A stretch of DNA of 64,000 bases from Paragorgia papillata (taxonomy: Eukaryota > Cnidaria > Anthozoa > Scleralcyonacea > Coralliidae): NCBI GenBank assembly GCA_035771165.1, contig JAWNZC010000035.1, positions 504,838 to 568,837 of the forward strand, given 5' to 3'. Under the pieces are notes generated by a model. That model searched no databases. It saw only the letters and a list, made by a program, of their open reading frames with translations, and was not told the DNA's origin. The translations under genes were made by a program, and so were the position numbers. Of the stretch, positions 11,682 through 22,772 are shown one piece after another. Position 1 is the first letter of the stretch. Every line of letters begins with the position of its first letter.

Positions 11682-12155
11682 CAACCTCGTACCCAGGGCA
11701 TTTTGCCTCCACGTCGGAAGGTCGGCGAAAATGGCCCTGGCATCGGCTGGTCACGTGACACCCAGAATGTTTGGGGTGTTATGGCAAGAAAATTTATGCG
11801 GTCTTTGTGTTTTGCTTTTGTATAATACGTATAAATGAATAATAAATGAGAAATATTCATAAAAGCAACTGGCTAGCATTATTCATCATGATACCACCGC
11901 GATTATCCAGGATACATATATGTAAATGTCATGAACAAACATATATCTCATATTGTTCTTGAATTTGATCAACGCTATCGTTCCATTCTTTGGGTAAACT
12001 TTGCAAGTGGATCTATTGCAATTCAAATTTTCATAAATAGATTATACTCTATCTGAATATTAATCAGTCGTTAAACCGGCCAATCAGATTATAGAATCGA
12101 CCAGCCGATGCCAGGGCCATTTTCGCCGAGGCAAAATGCCGTGAGTACGAGGTTG
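11682..12155. mobile_element. MITE with CAACCTCGTAC ends inserted in TAA repeats
   Basis: CAACCTCGTACCCAGGGCAT and GGCGAAAATGGCCCTGGCAT on the left pair with complements ending GTACGAGGTTG on the right. TAA repeats lie immediately outside both ends. The interior has a short VWGVMARKF frame but nothing recognisable. Present in both arms of the inverted duplication. Confidence 0.75.
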
Positions 12156-12167
12156 AATAATAATAAT

Positions 12168-15100
12168 AAAAATAATAATAATAATGGAAACTTTATTGAA
12201 ATACTTTATATATATATACAATTATAAATCTCACTAATTAAGGTAATTTATAATTGACTACTTGAACCTATTTATTGTTTACAACTATATAGAAAAATTT
12301 GAATTTAAAATGTATCTTCAAATGTTCATTAAGTCCGGATTTGTCCAAGCCTTGTTTCTACAACAAAATATATAGTATGTTGTTCTAATGGCGATAGACA
12401 TTATTTTCTTAATACAAAAATTTTGGTGATTTTTATCAAGACCTAGATCGTTTAACATCTCCAAAAAGGTACGACATTCTTTTGAGAAAACACCTAAGGA
12501 ACTGATTGATAAATTTACAAATTTGACAGTTTTAAAATGTTCCTTTTGCTGTGTAATTACATCCCTGTATCTTGCTCTTTTGCGATCAACGTTAGTTTGA
12601 AGATTAGATTCATATCCGACGGAGAGTTCAAGGATATAGAGACAATCAGTGGAAATGGAAAGAAGCACATCTGGGCGATACGTTTCACCAGTTATTATTG
12701 ATGGGCTCTTATATCCAGGAAGATCAACGAAGAGATTAGAGTTGTTGACAGGTTGTAGCGTTTTTGCAATAAAGTTGAGAACAGAGTCATGTCTCCATGT
12801 AAATCGTGGAAGGTACGATTGGCATCCAGCAACTACATGTAGGAGGGTTTCAGGGTTTAAGCAGAAGGAGCAATCAGAGTTCGACATTATTCCCCATTTA
12901 GTAAGGTTTTTGCGGGTGGGAAGAGAGTTATTGATGTAACGGTTGGTAAAGTTATAAATGTTCTTTGGTAAGTTTGATTGAGATTTAGACCATATGCTGT
13001 TTAGTTTCGACAGTGAGAACTTGATGACGTTAGAGAAGAAGGCGCCTTGGAGAACCAGATGTTTCTGAAGTTTGTTCTCTTGTCCGGAGTTGAAACTTTT
13101 AAGAACTTCCTTTGTCGAGGTGTAAACGTCATATTGAATGTTTGTATGGGCACATGTTGATTTCCAGAGATCTTTTATGGAATCATTTGGAGAGTTTCTT
13201 AAGGCGTTACGAAGAACTGTTTGGCACTGAGTAAACTTGATAGATGGAGGGTAGATATTTAGACCAAACTTGTTACTGGTAAGGTATACATTACTTAAAG
13301 TTCCTGATACAGGTATTTCAAGCCAATTACGTATGTATTTGTTAACTTTTGAATCCATGTTGTCAGAGACCCAGGTTTTTGATAAGGTAGCAACGGTAAA
13401 ATGCCAGGAGAATTTGGATAAGAGGTAACGACTATAAAGTAGAAGTTTGTTTTTCGGGTGTAGAGGTTTAAGATCAATTTTAGACATAACGTCTTCAAGG
13501 AGAGTGATTAGCTCTTGTTTGTGCTCTTTGTTGGACATACTGAAATCAAAGTATTTTCCTAAGTATCGGAACGAGTCTCCAATTTTAGTGGCAGGTATCA
13601 ATTTATTGTTAATCAGAAGTTTTGGTAAATATTGAATTGATTTTGTTAGACTTTTCTTAATACCAAATGTACCACACTTATCAACTCTAACAATCATGTT
13701 GGACCATTGACACCAGATCGAGAAACGATTTAAAAGATGTTGATTTTCTGAATCTTGACCACTTATTACCGCAGCATCATCGGCAAACTGGAACCAATGG
13801 ATTGGGTTTAAAAATTTTGTGATGAAACCAAATTGCCGGTATTTATCAGCTTTTATGTGTTGAATAAATGTATTTAAGCACATATTGAAAAGTAGAGGAC
13901 TAAGACAGTCTCCTTGAAGCACTCCGCGGCCAACAGTTATGAATGGAGTAGAGAATTCTGATGTTATAATTGCAGTATTGAAGTCAGTATACAAGCTCTT
14001 TATAGTTTCACTGATGTGATTGGGAATGTGATGATAATCGAGGACAGATTGAATCAGGTTATGATGGACTTCACCAAAGGCATTTTTGAGGTCAAGTAGG
14101 GTGATGACAAGAGAACGTTGTTTTATTCTCGCTTGGTTAATAATATTTGTCATTTGAGCAGTGTGTTCCAAAGTGCCAGCCAGATTAGGTGTGAAGCCTT
14201 TTTGAATCTTATGTTCAATAAGGTTATTAGCCGTTAGGAAGGAGAACATAGCATTGCGGAGACATGAAGTAAACACTTTTAATGGTATGGTTTCTAGAGT
14301 AATAGGACGGAAATTGGATGGGTCATTTGTGTTGCCTTTTTTATGGATAAGTATAGAACATGCTATTTTCCATTCAGCAGGTACAGATTTAGAAGACCAG
14401 ACGCTACGTATTATTTCGGTTAGATAAGTGCGTAAAAACGGACATCGTTTAAAGCAAATAATTGAAAGTTGATCAAGGGGACAAGGAGAACCAGACGCTT
14501 TCATCCTGCGAATAATATTTGTAATTTGACGATAGGTTGGGGGTTCAAGGTCAAAATTGACGACAGGATCAGATAGCTTTGGAATCCAGCTGGGAATATA
14601 AAACAGTTTACTTGGATTAATTGAATTTAGAGTTTTGTTGAAATAGGTTAGGCATTCTGTCATAGTAAATGATGGAAGTAAAGAATTGTTGTTATTCAGG
14701 ACATTTTTAATGTAGCCCCAAAAATGTCTACCAATGTAGTTGTCGTGATTGAACGTCTTGTCTTGATTTTGAGTTGTCTCGTTGGTATTGTTTTGACTAG
14801 CATTACGAAGCTTGTCACGCAATGTGCGAGATACGTATTTAATTTCATGAGGATCAGCGTTTGAGAGTTTTAATTGTTTTAGAGATTTCTTTAAGTCCTT
14901 TACTGTTTGATCTTTATACTTATTCACTAGGGCTTTATCCGGTATCTTCTCAACATGACCAAAGTTATCAGCAAAATAGTTGTATACCACATTATTAAGT
15001 TGCGTTATGCTTGCATTTAGATCTTGTACTCTGATTGGTGCATCTAATTGAAGCGCAAATTTGAAATAGGTGTTAGCCGTTGACCATTTTGCGTCACTTT

Positions 15101-15545
15101 TGGGAAGATTTATTCCTTTTCTTAACACTGGAAAACTCTGATCATTAACAATGTTCGCATTCGTATCGATTTCCTCAACTGTAGAATGAGTATAAATATT
15201 GGTAGGATTTTCAGTAGACTGATGCTCAAGATCTGTAAGTAGTTCGTCATTTAATCCATGAATTGTACGACAACTACGTTGGTGCATTTTAAGACCACGC
15301 GTTCCTTTGCATGTTTTACCACAATAACACTTTATGGCGTCAGTATTTGAAATCCTGACAGGAGAATGCATAACTGGCATTTGGTTTCCTGTGTTACCAC
15401 GACGATTTTGTTCAGCTTGATTTAATCTTTGTTTACAACGCCATGAATGTCGGCCGAGCGTAACGAACTCTTTACCACAGAACGAACAAACAGCGCAAAT
15501 TACCAGCATAGCGATAAGACTAATAATAATAAGCGATAAGACTAT
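12168..15545 (-). mobile_element. R4/Dong-like non-LTR retrotransposon in a TAA microsatellite
   Basis: The element runs on the minus strand from a 5' junction near 15545 to a 3' end near 12183 (CAATAAAGTTTCCATTATTA), and TAA repeats flank both sides. The right arm of the inverted duplication lacks it and shows a continuous TAA tract between the same flanks, so the insertion limits can be read directly. At the 5' junction the word AGCGATAAGACT occurs twice, separated by TAA units, a typical untidy 5' end of target-primed reverse transcription. Dong-type R4-clade elements are known to insert into TAA repeats, and the encoded endonuclease type fits. Clade assignment (R4/Dong or a relative such as Hero) is inference. 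Confidence 0.85.
12318..15509 (-). CDS. single-ORF retrotransposon protein: zinc fingers, reverse transcriptase, restriction-like endonuclease
   Basis: 1063 aa if started at the first Met outside the microsatellite (15509); the open frame continues into TAA repeats upstream, so the true start is uncertain. Two N-terminal C2H2/C2HC-type fingers are visible (C8, C11, H21, C25; C61, C63, H75, C80). The reverse transcriptase follows, with FRPITLETIPLKVF, the LLDLKNAFGEVHH region, GVLQGDCLSPLLFN and the catalytic FADD at 575-578. The C-terminus has a CCHC knuckle (C880, C883, H891, C896) and a PD-(D/E)XK-like endonuclease (RPD 945-947, E961, KRARY 977-981). This order matches non-LTR elements with restriction-like endonuclease (R2/R4 group), which nick target DNA and prime reverse transcription from the nick. 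No stop or frameshift interrupts it, so it may be recently active. Confidence 0.9.
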   Translation of the reverse strand: MLVICAVCSFCGKEFVTLGRHSWRCKQRLNQAEQNRRGNTGNQMPVMHSPVRISNTDAIKCYCGKTCKGTRGLKMHQRSCRTIHGLNDELLTDLEHQSTENPTNIYTHSTVEEIDTNANIVNDQSFPVLRKGINLPKSDAKWSTANTYFKFALQLDAPIRVQDLNASITQLNNVVYNYFADNFGHVEKIPDKALVNKYKDQTVKDLKKSLKQLKLSNADPHEIKYVSRTLRDKLRNASQNNTNETTQNQDKTFNHDNYIGRHFWGYIKNVLNNNNSLLPSFTMTECLTYFNKTLNSINPSKLFYIPSWIPKLSDPVVNFDLEPPTYRQITNIIRRMKASGSPCPLDQLSIICFKRCPFLRTYLTEIIRSVWSSKSVPAEWKIACSILIHKKGNTNDPSNFRPITLETIPLKVFTSCLRNAMFSFLTANNLIEHKIQKGFTPNLAGTLEHTAQMTNIINQARIKQRSLVITLLDLKNAFGEVHHNLIQSVLDYHHIPNHISETIKSLYTDFNTAIITSEFSTPFITVGRGVLQGDCLSPLLFNMCLNTFIQHIKADKYRQFGFITKFLNPIHWFQFADDAAVISGQDSENQHLLNRFSIWCQWSNMIVRVDKCGTFGIKKSLTKSIQYLPKLLINNKLIPATKIGDSFRYLGKYFDFSMSNKEHKQELITLLEDVMSKIDLKPLHPKNKLLLYSRYLLSKFSWHFTVATLSKTWVSDNMDSKVNKYIRNWLEIPVSGTLSNVYLTSNKFGLNIYPPSIKFTQCQTVLRNALRNSPNDSIKDLWKSTCAHTNIQYDVYTSTKEVLKSFNSGQENKLQKHLVLQGAFFSNVIKFSLSKLNSIWSKSQSNLPKNIYNFTNRYINNSLPTRKNLTKWGIMSNSDCSFCLNPETLLHVVAGCQSYLPRFTWRHDSVLNFIAKTLQPVNNSNLFVDLPGYKSPSIITGETYRPDVLLSISTDCLYILELSVGYESNLQTNVDRKRARYRDVITQQKEHFKTVKFVNLSISSLGVFSKECRTFLEMLNDLGLDKNHQNFCIKKIMSIAIRTTYYIFCCRNKAWTNPDLMNI

Positions 15546-15593
15546 AATAATAATAACAATAATAACAATAACAAGAATAATAATAATAATAAC

Positions 15594-15649
<56 letters not shown>

Positions 15650-15664
15650 CAACAACAACAACAA

Positions 15665-15703
<39 letters not shown>

Positions 15704-15756
15704 TAATAACAATAACATGAATAATAATAATAATAATAATAACAATAATAATAATG

Positions 15757-15792
<36 letters not shown>

Positions 15793-15835
15793 GTAATAAT
15801 AACAACAACAACAACAATAATAATAATAATCAATA
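15545..15835. repeat. TAA/CAA microsatellite upstream of the retrotransposon
   Basis: TAATAATAA with AACAAT and AAGAAT variants. Its counterpart in the right arm (19450-19750) is continuous with the tract that in the left arm lies beyond the retrotransposon. Poly-Ile and poly-Leu frames are artefacts. Confidence 0.95.
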
Positions 15836-15859
15836 ATAATTCAGTTAGGGTAACCATAT

Positions 15860-17384
15860 AAAATTACTGTTACACATAAAGTGATTTTTATATTGAGATT
15901 CGGTATTATTTGCATAAGTGCATGGGACATTACGTTGCAATATATCTATTTCAATAATAAAAGGAAAAAGTTTTGATTAAAGTTATACAAAACAAGACGC
16001 CTGGGTCAGGCGTTCACTCGTGCTACTGGCAAAAACGCAGAGGCGCCGCGTTGCAGGGACTGATCTTATTGAAATAGGTTTATGCCACTTTTGAGACGTA
16101 CACCAAACGAAAGAACAATAGATTCTGTACAGTGTATGCTAATTTAAAAGAATAGAATAATAATAATAGAATAGTGCCCGAGTATAATTGTGTTTTTTTC
16201 TAATTGGTAATTTGAACATGGAATTCAACTCCTGCTGGTCACATTAATTGCGCGTCGGGCATGACACATCCTCTTCAAAGTTCACCTGAATTGCCAATAA
16301 GTGTATGCACATATATGTGCATTTTGAAAATTGCTCCCAAAAATAAAGCACTTTATACAAGCACTCAATATTAATATAATGTCCTAGAATGCTGTATTTC
16401 ACTTAAAAGTTAAATGACAATTTCTAGCTTAAACAATCGAACACTCACCTAAAAATGCTAATATCTAGAATGTTGATGCAAAATGCAAACTACAGTTCTA
16501 CAACAACAAGTCAACAAGAGCAGAATGTTCAAATCGAACATCAAAGTTTTCAAGCATTAACTCCCTACAGTGTTATGTTGTATCTTTGCATGACCGAGGT
16601 CTCAACCTAGACTCGGTCTACCATAGGTAGCCCGAGTGATTATTCGTTTTGCTTTGCTCTGATGATGTGCTGACTGCATTAATTAACAGATTATGGGGCC
16701 CGGGGCAGAGAAATACGATGGGGCCCCTATATAGAAAAATGTTGGGAAAGGCAGAGATAGGATATTTTATTAAAATTCGTTTTGCCAGTTATTGTCAAAA
16801 TTATACTCACCACTTTTATTGTTACACCAAGCATTGGTTTTAATAAATATTTTTCACACCCACTTTTATTGTTACATATCGTTTTTTTGTTACGTACACT
16901 ACATTAGTTTTTATTGGGGTTTTTTTCAACTTACTTCGTTTAATCGATGTCGTTCCCTTTCTTGCCTGATTACTTTCTGGTGTGTTCCGTCGGCCATGCG
17001 TTTTTCTTTGCGACGTTTCGTTAAGAAATGTTGTCTAAGCGATCCTTTAATGAGAAAATAATATTAATTTAATACAACCTAGCTAAGGAAGGAATACGTA
17101 ACTCTCAACAAACTAAACAACGTATAAAGTGTACATCTAGTCAAAGTCGCGTATAAAGTCGCGTATAAAGTGTACATCTAGTCAAAGTCACCCAGTAAAT
17201 CGGGTCATTCGGGTGCCCATAGCCTCATAGGTTATTTTTAAGATCACCATTTTTCAGAGCACAGAATATTTTTTAAGTAAATTATGAACTTAAAACAGTA
17301 GAGACTGAAAATCCAGGCAGATAAATATCAAAGCCAAGCAAATTAAAATATACGACGCAAAACCACAAGTCTAACTATAATTTA
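15860..17384. other. noncoding inner part of the left arm
   Basis: Unique-looking AT-rich DNA matched by the right arm. The short frames at 16649-16843 and 16792-17061 have no recognisable product. No RNA gene is seen. Confidence 0.6.
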
Positions 17385-17944
17385 AAAGAATATAACGTTT
17401 CGTCGCAACGAAACTTTAAATTCTATTAATTACGGCTTAGCATCGTATGATTTGGCTGGGCTTTGATATTTATCCTGAGATAACTAATACTAAATATTTC
17501 AAATTTATAATTTATTTCAAATTTATATAACTAATACTTAAGAAATGGGTCATGGTTTCGCGTGCTCCATCGAGTTATAACACGGTAATTGACCAATCAC
17601 AGCGTGCGTAAGACGCAACCTATTCTATAAAAATATTTCTAAAATTCATTAATAATTCATGAGGAAAACACAAAGAAAAATCATGAGCGTATCGGATCTA
17701 TATATGTGATATAGACTCACTCTAAGTTTCTCGCTAGTTTTTAACGGCTGAGATAAGCTTAATTTTCAAAATTACTACGCCAATGAACGTATGAAGTGAT
17801 TCTTTTTAGAAGTCATTTAAAAACCTTGCAGTACCGGCTTTATCGGCTCTAAAACACTCGGCTATTGCCTCGTGTTTTATATCCGATAAAGCCCTCCTGC
17901 GCGGTTTATAAATATTACATATATAGCCCTCCTGCGCGGTTTAT
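17385..17944. other. spacer of the inverted duplication with element remnants
   Basis: This stretch does not pair between arms. On the minus strand, TGATTGGTCAATTA (17588-17601) is followed by a degenerate hairpin at 17562-17583 and GAAACCATGACCCATTTCTTA-like sequence, the same end found in locus A. A 58-bp palindrome (17836-17893; GGCTTTATCGG arms, centre TCGGCTATTGCCTCG) and a tandem pair of CCTCCTGCGCGGTTTATAA follow. Palindromic DNA at the centre may mark where the inversion arose; that link is inference. Confidence 0.6.
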
Positions 17945-19497
17945 AAATTATAGTTAGACTTGTGGTTTTGCGTCGTATATTTTAATTTGCTTGGCTTTGA
18001 TATTTATCTGCCTGGATTTTCAGTCTCTACTGTTTTAAGTTTATAATTTACTTAAAAAATATTCTGTGCTCTGAAAAATGGTGATCTTAAAAATAACCTA
18101 TGAGGCTATGGGCACCCGAATGACCCGATTTACTGGGGGAGCGACTTTGACTAGATGTACACTTTATACGTTGTTTAGTTTGTTGAGAGTTACGTATTCC
18201 TTCCTTAGCTAGGTTGTATTAAATTAATATTATTTTCTCATTAAAGGATCGCTTAGACAACATTTCTTAACGAAACGTCGCAAAGAAAAACGCATGGCCG
18301 ACGGAACACACCAGAAAGTAATCAGGCAAGAAAGGCAACGACATCGATTAAACGAAGTAAGTTGAAAAAAAACCCAATAAAAACTAATGTAGTGTACGTA
18401 ACAAAAAAAACAATATGTAACAATAAAAGTGGGTGTGAAAAATATTTATTAAAACCAATGCTTGGTGTAACAATAAAAGTGGTGAGTATAATTTTAACAA
18501 TAACTGACAAAACGAATTTTAATAAAATATCCTATCTCTGCCTTTCCCAACATTTTTCTATATAGGGGCCCCATCGTATTTCTCTGCCCCGGGCCCCATA
18601 ATCTGTTAATTAATGCAGTCAGCACATCATCAGAGCAAAGCAAAACGAATAATCACTCGGGCTACCTATGGTAGACCGAGTCTAGGTTGAGACCTCGGTC
18701 ATGCAAAGATACAACATAACACTGTAGGGAGTTAATGCTTGAAAACTTTGATGTTCGATTTGAACATTCTGCTCTTGTTGACTTGTTGTTGTAGAACTGT
18801 AGTTTGCATTTTGCATCAACATTCTAGATATTAGCATTTTTAGGTGAGTGTTCGATTGTTAAGCTAGAAATTGTCATTTAACTTTTAAGTGAAATACAGC
18901 ATTCTAGGACATTATATTAATATTGAGTGCTTGTATAAAGTGCTTTATTTTTGGGAGCAATTTTCAAAATGCACATATATGTGCATACACTTATTGGCAA
19001 TTCAGGTGAACTTTGAAGAGGATGTGTCATGCCCGACGCGCAATTAATGTGACCAGCAGGAGTTGAATTCCATGTTCAAATTACCAATTAGAAAAAAACA
19101 CAATTATACTCGGGCACTATTCTATTATTATTATTCTATTCTTTTAAATTAGCATACACTGTACAGAATCTATTGTTCTTTCGTTTGGTGTACGTCTCAA
19201 AAGTGGCATAAACCTATTTCAATAAGATCAGTCCCTGCAACGCGGCGCCTCTGCGTTTTGCCAGTAGCACGAGTGAACGCCTGACCCAGGCGTCTTGTTT
19301 TGTATAACTTTAATCAAAACTTTTTCCTTTTATTATTGAAATAGATATATTGCAACGTAATGTCCCATGCACTTATGCAAATAATACCGAATCTCAATAT
19401 AAAAATCACTTTATGTGTAACAGTAATTTTATATGGTTACCCTAACTGAATTATTATTGATTATTATTATTATTGTTGTTGTAGTTGTTATTATTAC

Positions 19498-19536
<39 letters not shown>

Positions 19537-19592
19537 CATTATTATTATTGTTATTATTATTATTATTATTATTATTCATGTTATTGTTATTA

Positions 19593-19628
<36 letters not shown>

Positions 19629-19640
19629 TTGTTGTTGTTG

Positions 19641-19672
<32 letters not shown>

Positions 19673-19712
19673 GTTATTGTTATTATTATTATTATTCTTG
19701 TTATTGTTATTA

Positions 19713-19752
<40 letters not shown>

Positions 19753-20294
19753 ACCTCGTACTCACGGCATTTTGCCTCGGCGAAAATGGCCCTGGCATCG
19801 GCTGGTCGATTCTATAATCTGATTGGCCGGTTTAACGACTGATTAATATTCAGATAGAGTATAATCTATTTATGAAAATTTGAATTGCAATAGATCCACT
19901 TGCAAAGTTTACCCAAAGAATGGAACGATAGCGTTGATCAAATTCAAGAACAATATGAGATATATGTTTGTTCATGACATTTACATATATGTATCCTGGA
20001 TAATCGCGGTGGTATCATGATGAATAATGCTAGCCAGTTGCTTTTATGAATATTTCTCATTTATTATTCATTTATACGTATTATACAAAAGCAAAACACA
20101 AAGACTGCATAAATTTTCTTGCCATAACACCCCAAACATTCTGGGTGTCACGTGACCAGCCGATGCCAGGGCCATTTTCGCCGACCTTCCGACGTGGAGG
20201 CAAAATGCCCTGGGTACGAGGTTGATTATTATTAGTATTGTTATTATTATTATTATTATTAGTTGTTGTTGTTGTTGTTGTTGTTTTTGTTATC

Positions 20295-20388
<94 letters not shown>

Positions 20389-21956
20389 GTATTAGTATTT
20401 TTGCCACACTCATTGTAATTGACATTGTTATTACAAGCAAAAACGTTTTAACCGTGGTGAATGGTTATACTAGATAGTTGTAAAAAGAACTGTTCGAAAC
20501 TTTGTAAAGTAATAAGAATAATAGCAGACATGAAACAAGAGAATAGATACTAGACTGAAACCACTTTGCATTTTGGCAGTACTCTCTTCCGAAAAATGCA
20601 TTTTTGCAGACCGCTTTTCTTATGCAGGTATGCCGAAATGCATCAAGCTTTCTTCTAGTAAATATTTACTAATTTCATTTCTATTATTCTTACTGTAATA
20701 CGAAGTTTCGAACAGTTCTTTTCAGAACTGCCTCGTATATCCATTCACCATGCTTAAGTTAAAACGATTTTGCATGCAATATTTAAAGTGTATATATTTT
20801 TTTTGATTGGAGCAACCTTTATTGCTTTAATAGAGATTTTTTGTTTTCAAAATGGTAATGAGATGACGTCAAAGTAGTCATCATTATCTATACAATATTT
20901 ATTTGCAGGAGTGACATGACCCAATTCTTCCATTAATGGTGTGTTTGAACAACATGTTCCATATCGAATCCTTTTTTCCACAAAAATTCTCAGGTAGTTT
21001 ATCTTACCAAAAAATTAAAGAAAGCCAAATGCCTACATAGACGTTCTCTCATTACCATACTAGAAATGGGAATCGCCAAAAAACATTGAAGAATAGCTCC
21101 AATCAAAAAAATATTTCACTGAACAATGTTTGCTCGATGTAGAACGTATTCAGATAATAAAAAAATTTGGCTTTATGTGCACTTTAAATTTGTCACTACG
21201 TATACGACAAAAATACTGTTTTGTTACATTATCATTGTTATTTTTTACTATTATTCTTATTTATAATTTTTGTTAAATAGAAACTTCGACGTCGCATAGA
21301 CACTTTAAACAAATCTTCAATGTGGCCAGAGAACGAAAAGGTCGAAATGAGGAGGGGGCTCATACAGGAGGCAATGTCTCCAGAAAATAGCGAGGAGGAG
21401 GACGTCGTCCAACAAAATGAGAGTGACCACTCAGAAAGTGAAGAAATTGGCACGGCACCAGGCAAAAAAATTGTAACGCGTCCAATTTCGTGGCGTTCTG
21501 AAAGATTTACAAACCTTTTGAACAGCCTGGACAGAAAATGAATTAGAAAATGCTCGGCCAAAGCAAGGTCATTGATCAAAAAGCGTTATGTTGGCGATGC
21601 TGTGACCAAACAAGTCCCGGACGATATTCCGGATTGGATGCAAAGAAGGGCTTAATTACCTAAAACTTACTTTTTGACTTAACTTTTATTAATCCGTTTG
21701 TTAAGCCTGCATGCTAAAACAGTTTTTATTATATATGTTAAATATAATTTAAGAAATGGCTCATGGTTTGGCGTGCTCCATCGAGTTATGGATGCACGCG
21801 GGAAATTGGGAGAGCACGAAAAAATCGTAAGAGTTGGTCGAGGCGTAGCCGAGACCAACTCTAGATTTCTGAGTGCTCTTCCAATTTCCCAAGTGCATCC
21901 ATAACTCGATGGAGCACACTAAACCATGAGACATTTCTTTTATAACATAGCATTAA
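17945..21956. repeat. right arm of the giant inverted duplication (retrotransposon-free)
   Basis: Reverse complement of 9940-17384 with few substitutions. It carries the same MITEs, both TAA tracts and the terminal exon, but not the retrotransposon. The site of insertion in the partner corresponds to the TTATTATT run just before CAACCTCGTACTCACGGC near 19750. Differences include microsatellite lengths and the nonsense change at 21539. Confidence 0.9.
21280..21656 (+). pseudogene. inverted copy of the terminal exon, with a nonsense codon
   Basis: Plus-strand copy of the exon at 10240-10614, with the same acceptor (TTGTTAAATAG) and the same KLRRRIDTLNKSS start. The Trp codon after NSLDRK is TGA here (21539-21541) instead of TGG, truncating the basic C-terminal module. 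After the stop the frame continues unchanged to DWMQRRA, so the loss is recent. It lies opposite in direction to the exon at 22370-22600 and cannot be spliced to it without inversion. Confidence 0.7.
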
Positions 21957-22330
21957 CAGAGCAACCGTATGTGCTCAACAACAATTTCCTCTCTCCATAA
22001 TTAAAACCACTAAGTCTTATTTCTACTTGATCTCTTGACTGTACTTTTAGCTTAATGTCTTAAATGAGGCTATTGAGTACAATCTACCTTTTATTGTTAC
22101 CTTCTGCTTTTATTTCTTATACTCACAATGATGTTTTGACTTGGTATTCAGTTACAGTATACTCTGTGAAAGATTGTTGTTGCAGGGATGTATGTTCGAT
22201 AGATGAAAAAAATTGCCCTTAATTTTATGATATTTTGTCTCCATACAAAGCATTCAGACTGAGAGAAAAGGTTAAATATTGATTTCTGAACAGCATTAAT
22301 TGTTGTATTATTTTTTTTTACATATACAAA
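21957..22330. other. noncoding stretch beyond the right arm
   Basis: No exon, RNA gene or inverted repeat was identified between the duplication edge and the coiled-coil exon. Confidence 0.55.
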
Positions 22331-22369
22331 CATGTCAGTTTATCTTCTTGAAGCTTGTCGTACTAACCT

Positions 22370-22622
22370 TAACAATCAAAGGGACCTTGTCCCTGGCAAT
22401 TTTGTTTGTTTCTCTTTCTTCCTCCCTTGTCCTTTCCTGCTGTTGGAGAATCTTCGTGTTTTGCTCCATGAGTAGCTTTTGGTTTTGTAAGATCTTCTTC
22501 ATGATCTCTTCGTGGTTGACGTTGTCATTTCTCTCCATGGCAAAGCCAATCTTAATATTACTTTGTACTTTTTGAAAAAGCTTTTGAAAAAGAGACCTTC
22601 GAAGGCTTCGATTTTCCCTCAA
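22370..22622 (-). CDS. first exon of a coiled-coil gene, divergent from the transposase
   Basis: Not recognised by name. The minus strand encodes MERNDNVNHEEIMKKILQNQ and then a Gln/Glu/Lys-rich heptad-like stretch (KLLMEQNTKILQQQERTREE), ending DKVPLIVK at a GTTAGT donor near 22367. An upstream in-frame Met (22622) would add RSLRRSLFQKLFQK. The donor is phase 0 and compatible with the phase-0 acceptor of the exon at 10614. It is head to head with the Tnp2-type transposase about 150 bp away, suggesting either an accessory protein of that element or a shared promoter region. Confidence 0.5.
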
Positions 22623-22772
22623 ATCCCCTTATTTTCGCGCCAATAAGCTGTTTTCTTATTGGCCTGATTAGGTCATGTGATAAGGAAAATAACCACTTAT
22701 GTCCCTAAAAGTTCCCAATATTAAGGGGGTGATATTTGTTTCTATGGCAACTAAAGAGATTATGTTAACAAT
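22623..22772. promoter_or_regulatory. bidirectional intergenic region between coiled-coil exon and transposase
   Basis: About 150 bp separate the two divergent start regions. It contains ATTGGCC and TTATTGG CCAAT-type words near 22645-22665 and AT-rich runs but no clear TATA box. Promoter function is inferred only from the divergent layout. Confidence 0.35.

Noticed and set aside
12649..13635. ORFs on the plus strand and a second minus frame
   Set aside because: Shadows of the retrotransposon ORF with no recognisable motifs.
15510..15857. N-terminal poly-Ile extension of the retrotransposon ORF
   Set aside because: Encoded by the target microsatellite outside the element; I start the protein at 15509.
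16649..17061. ORFs in the inner left arm
   Set aside because: Short, without motifs, and not conserved in reading frame in the right arm.
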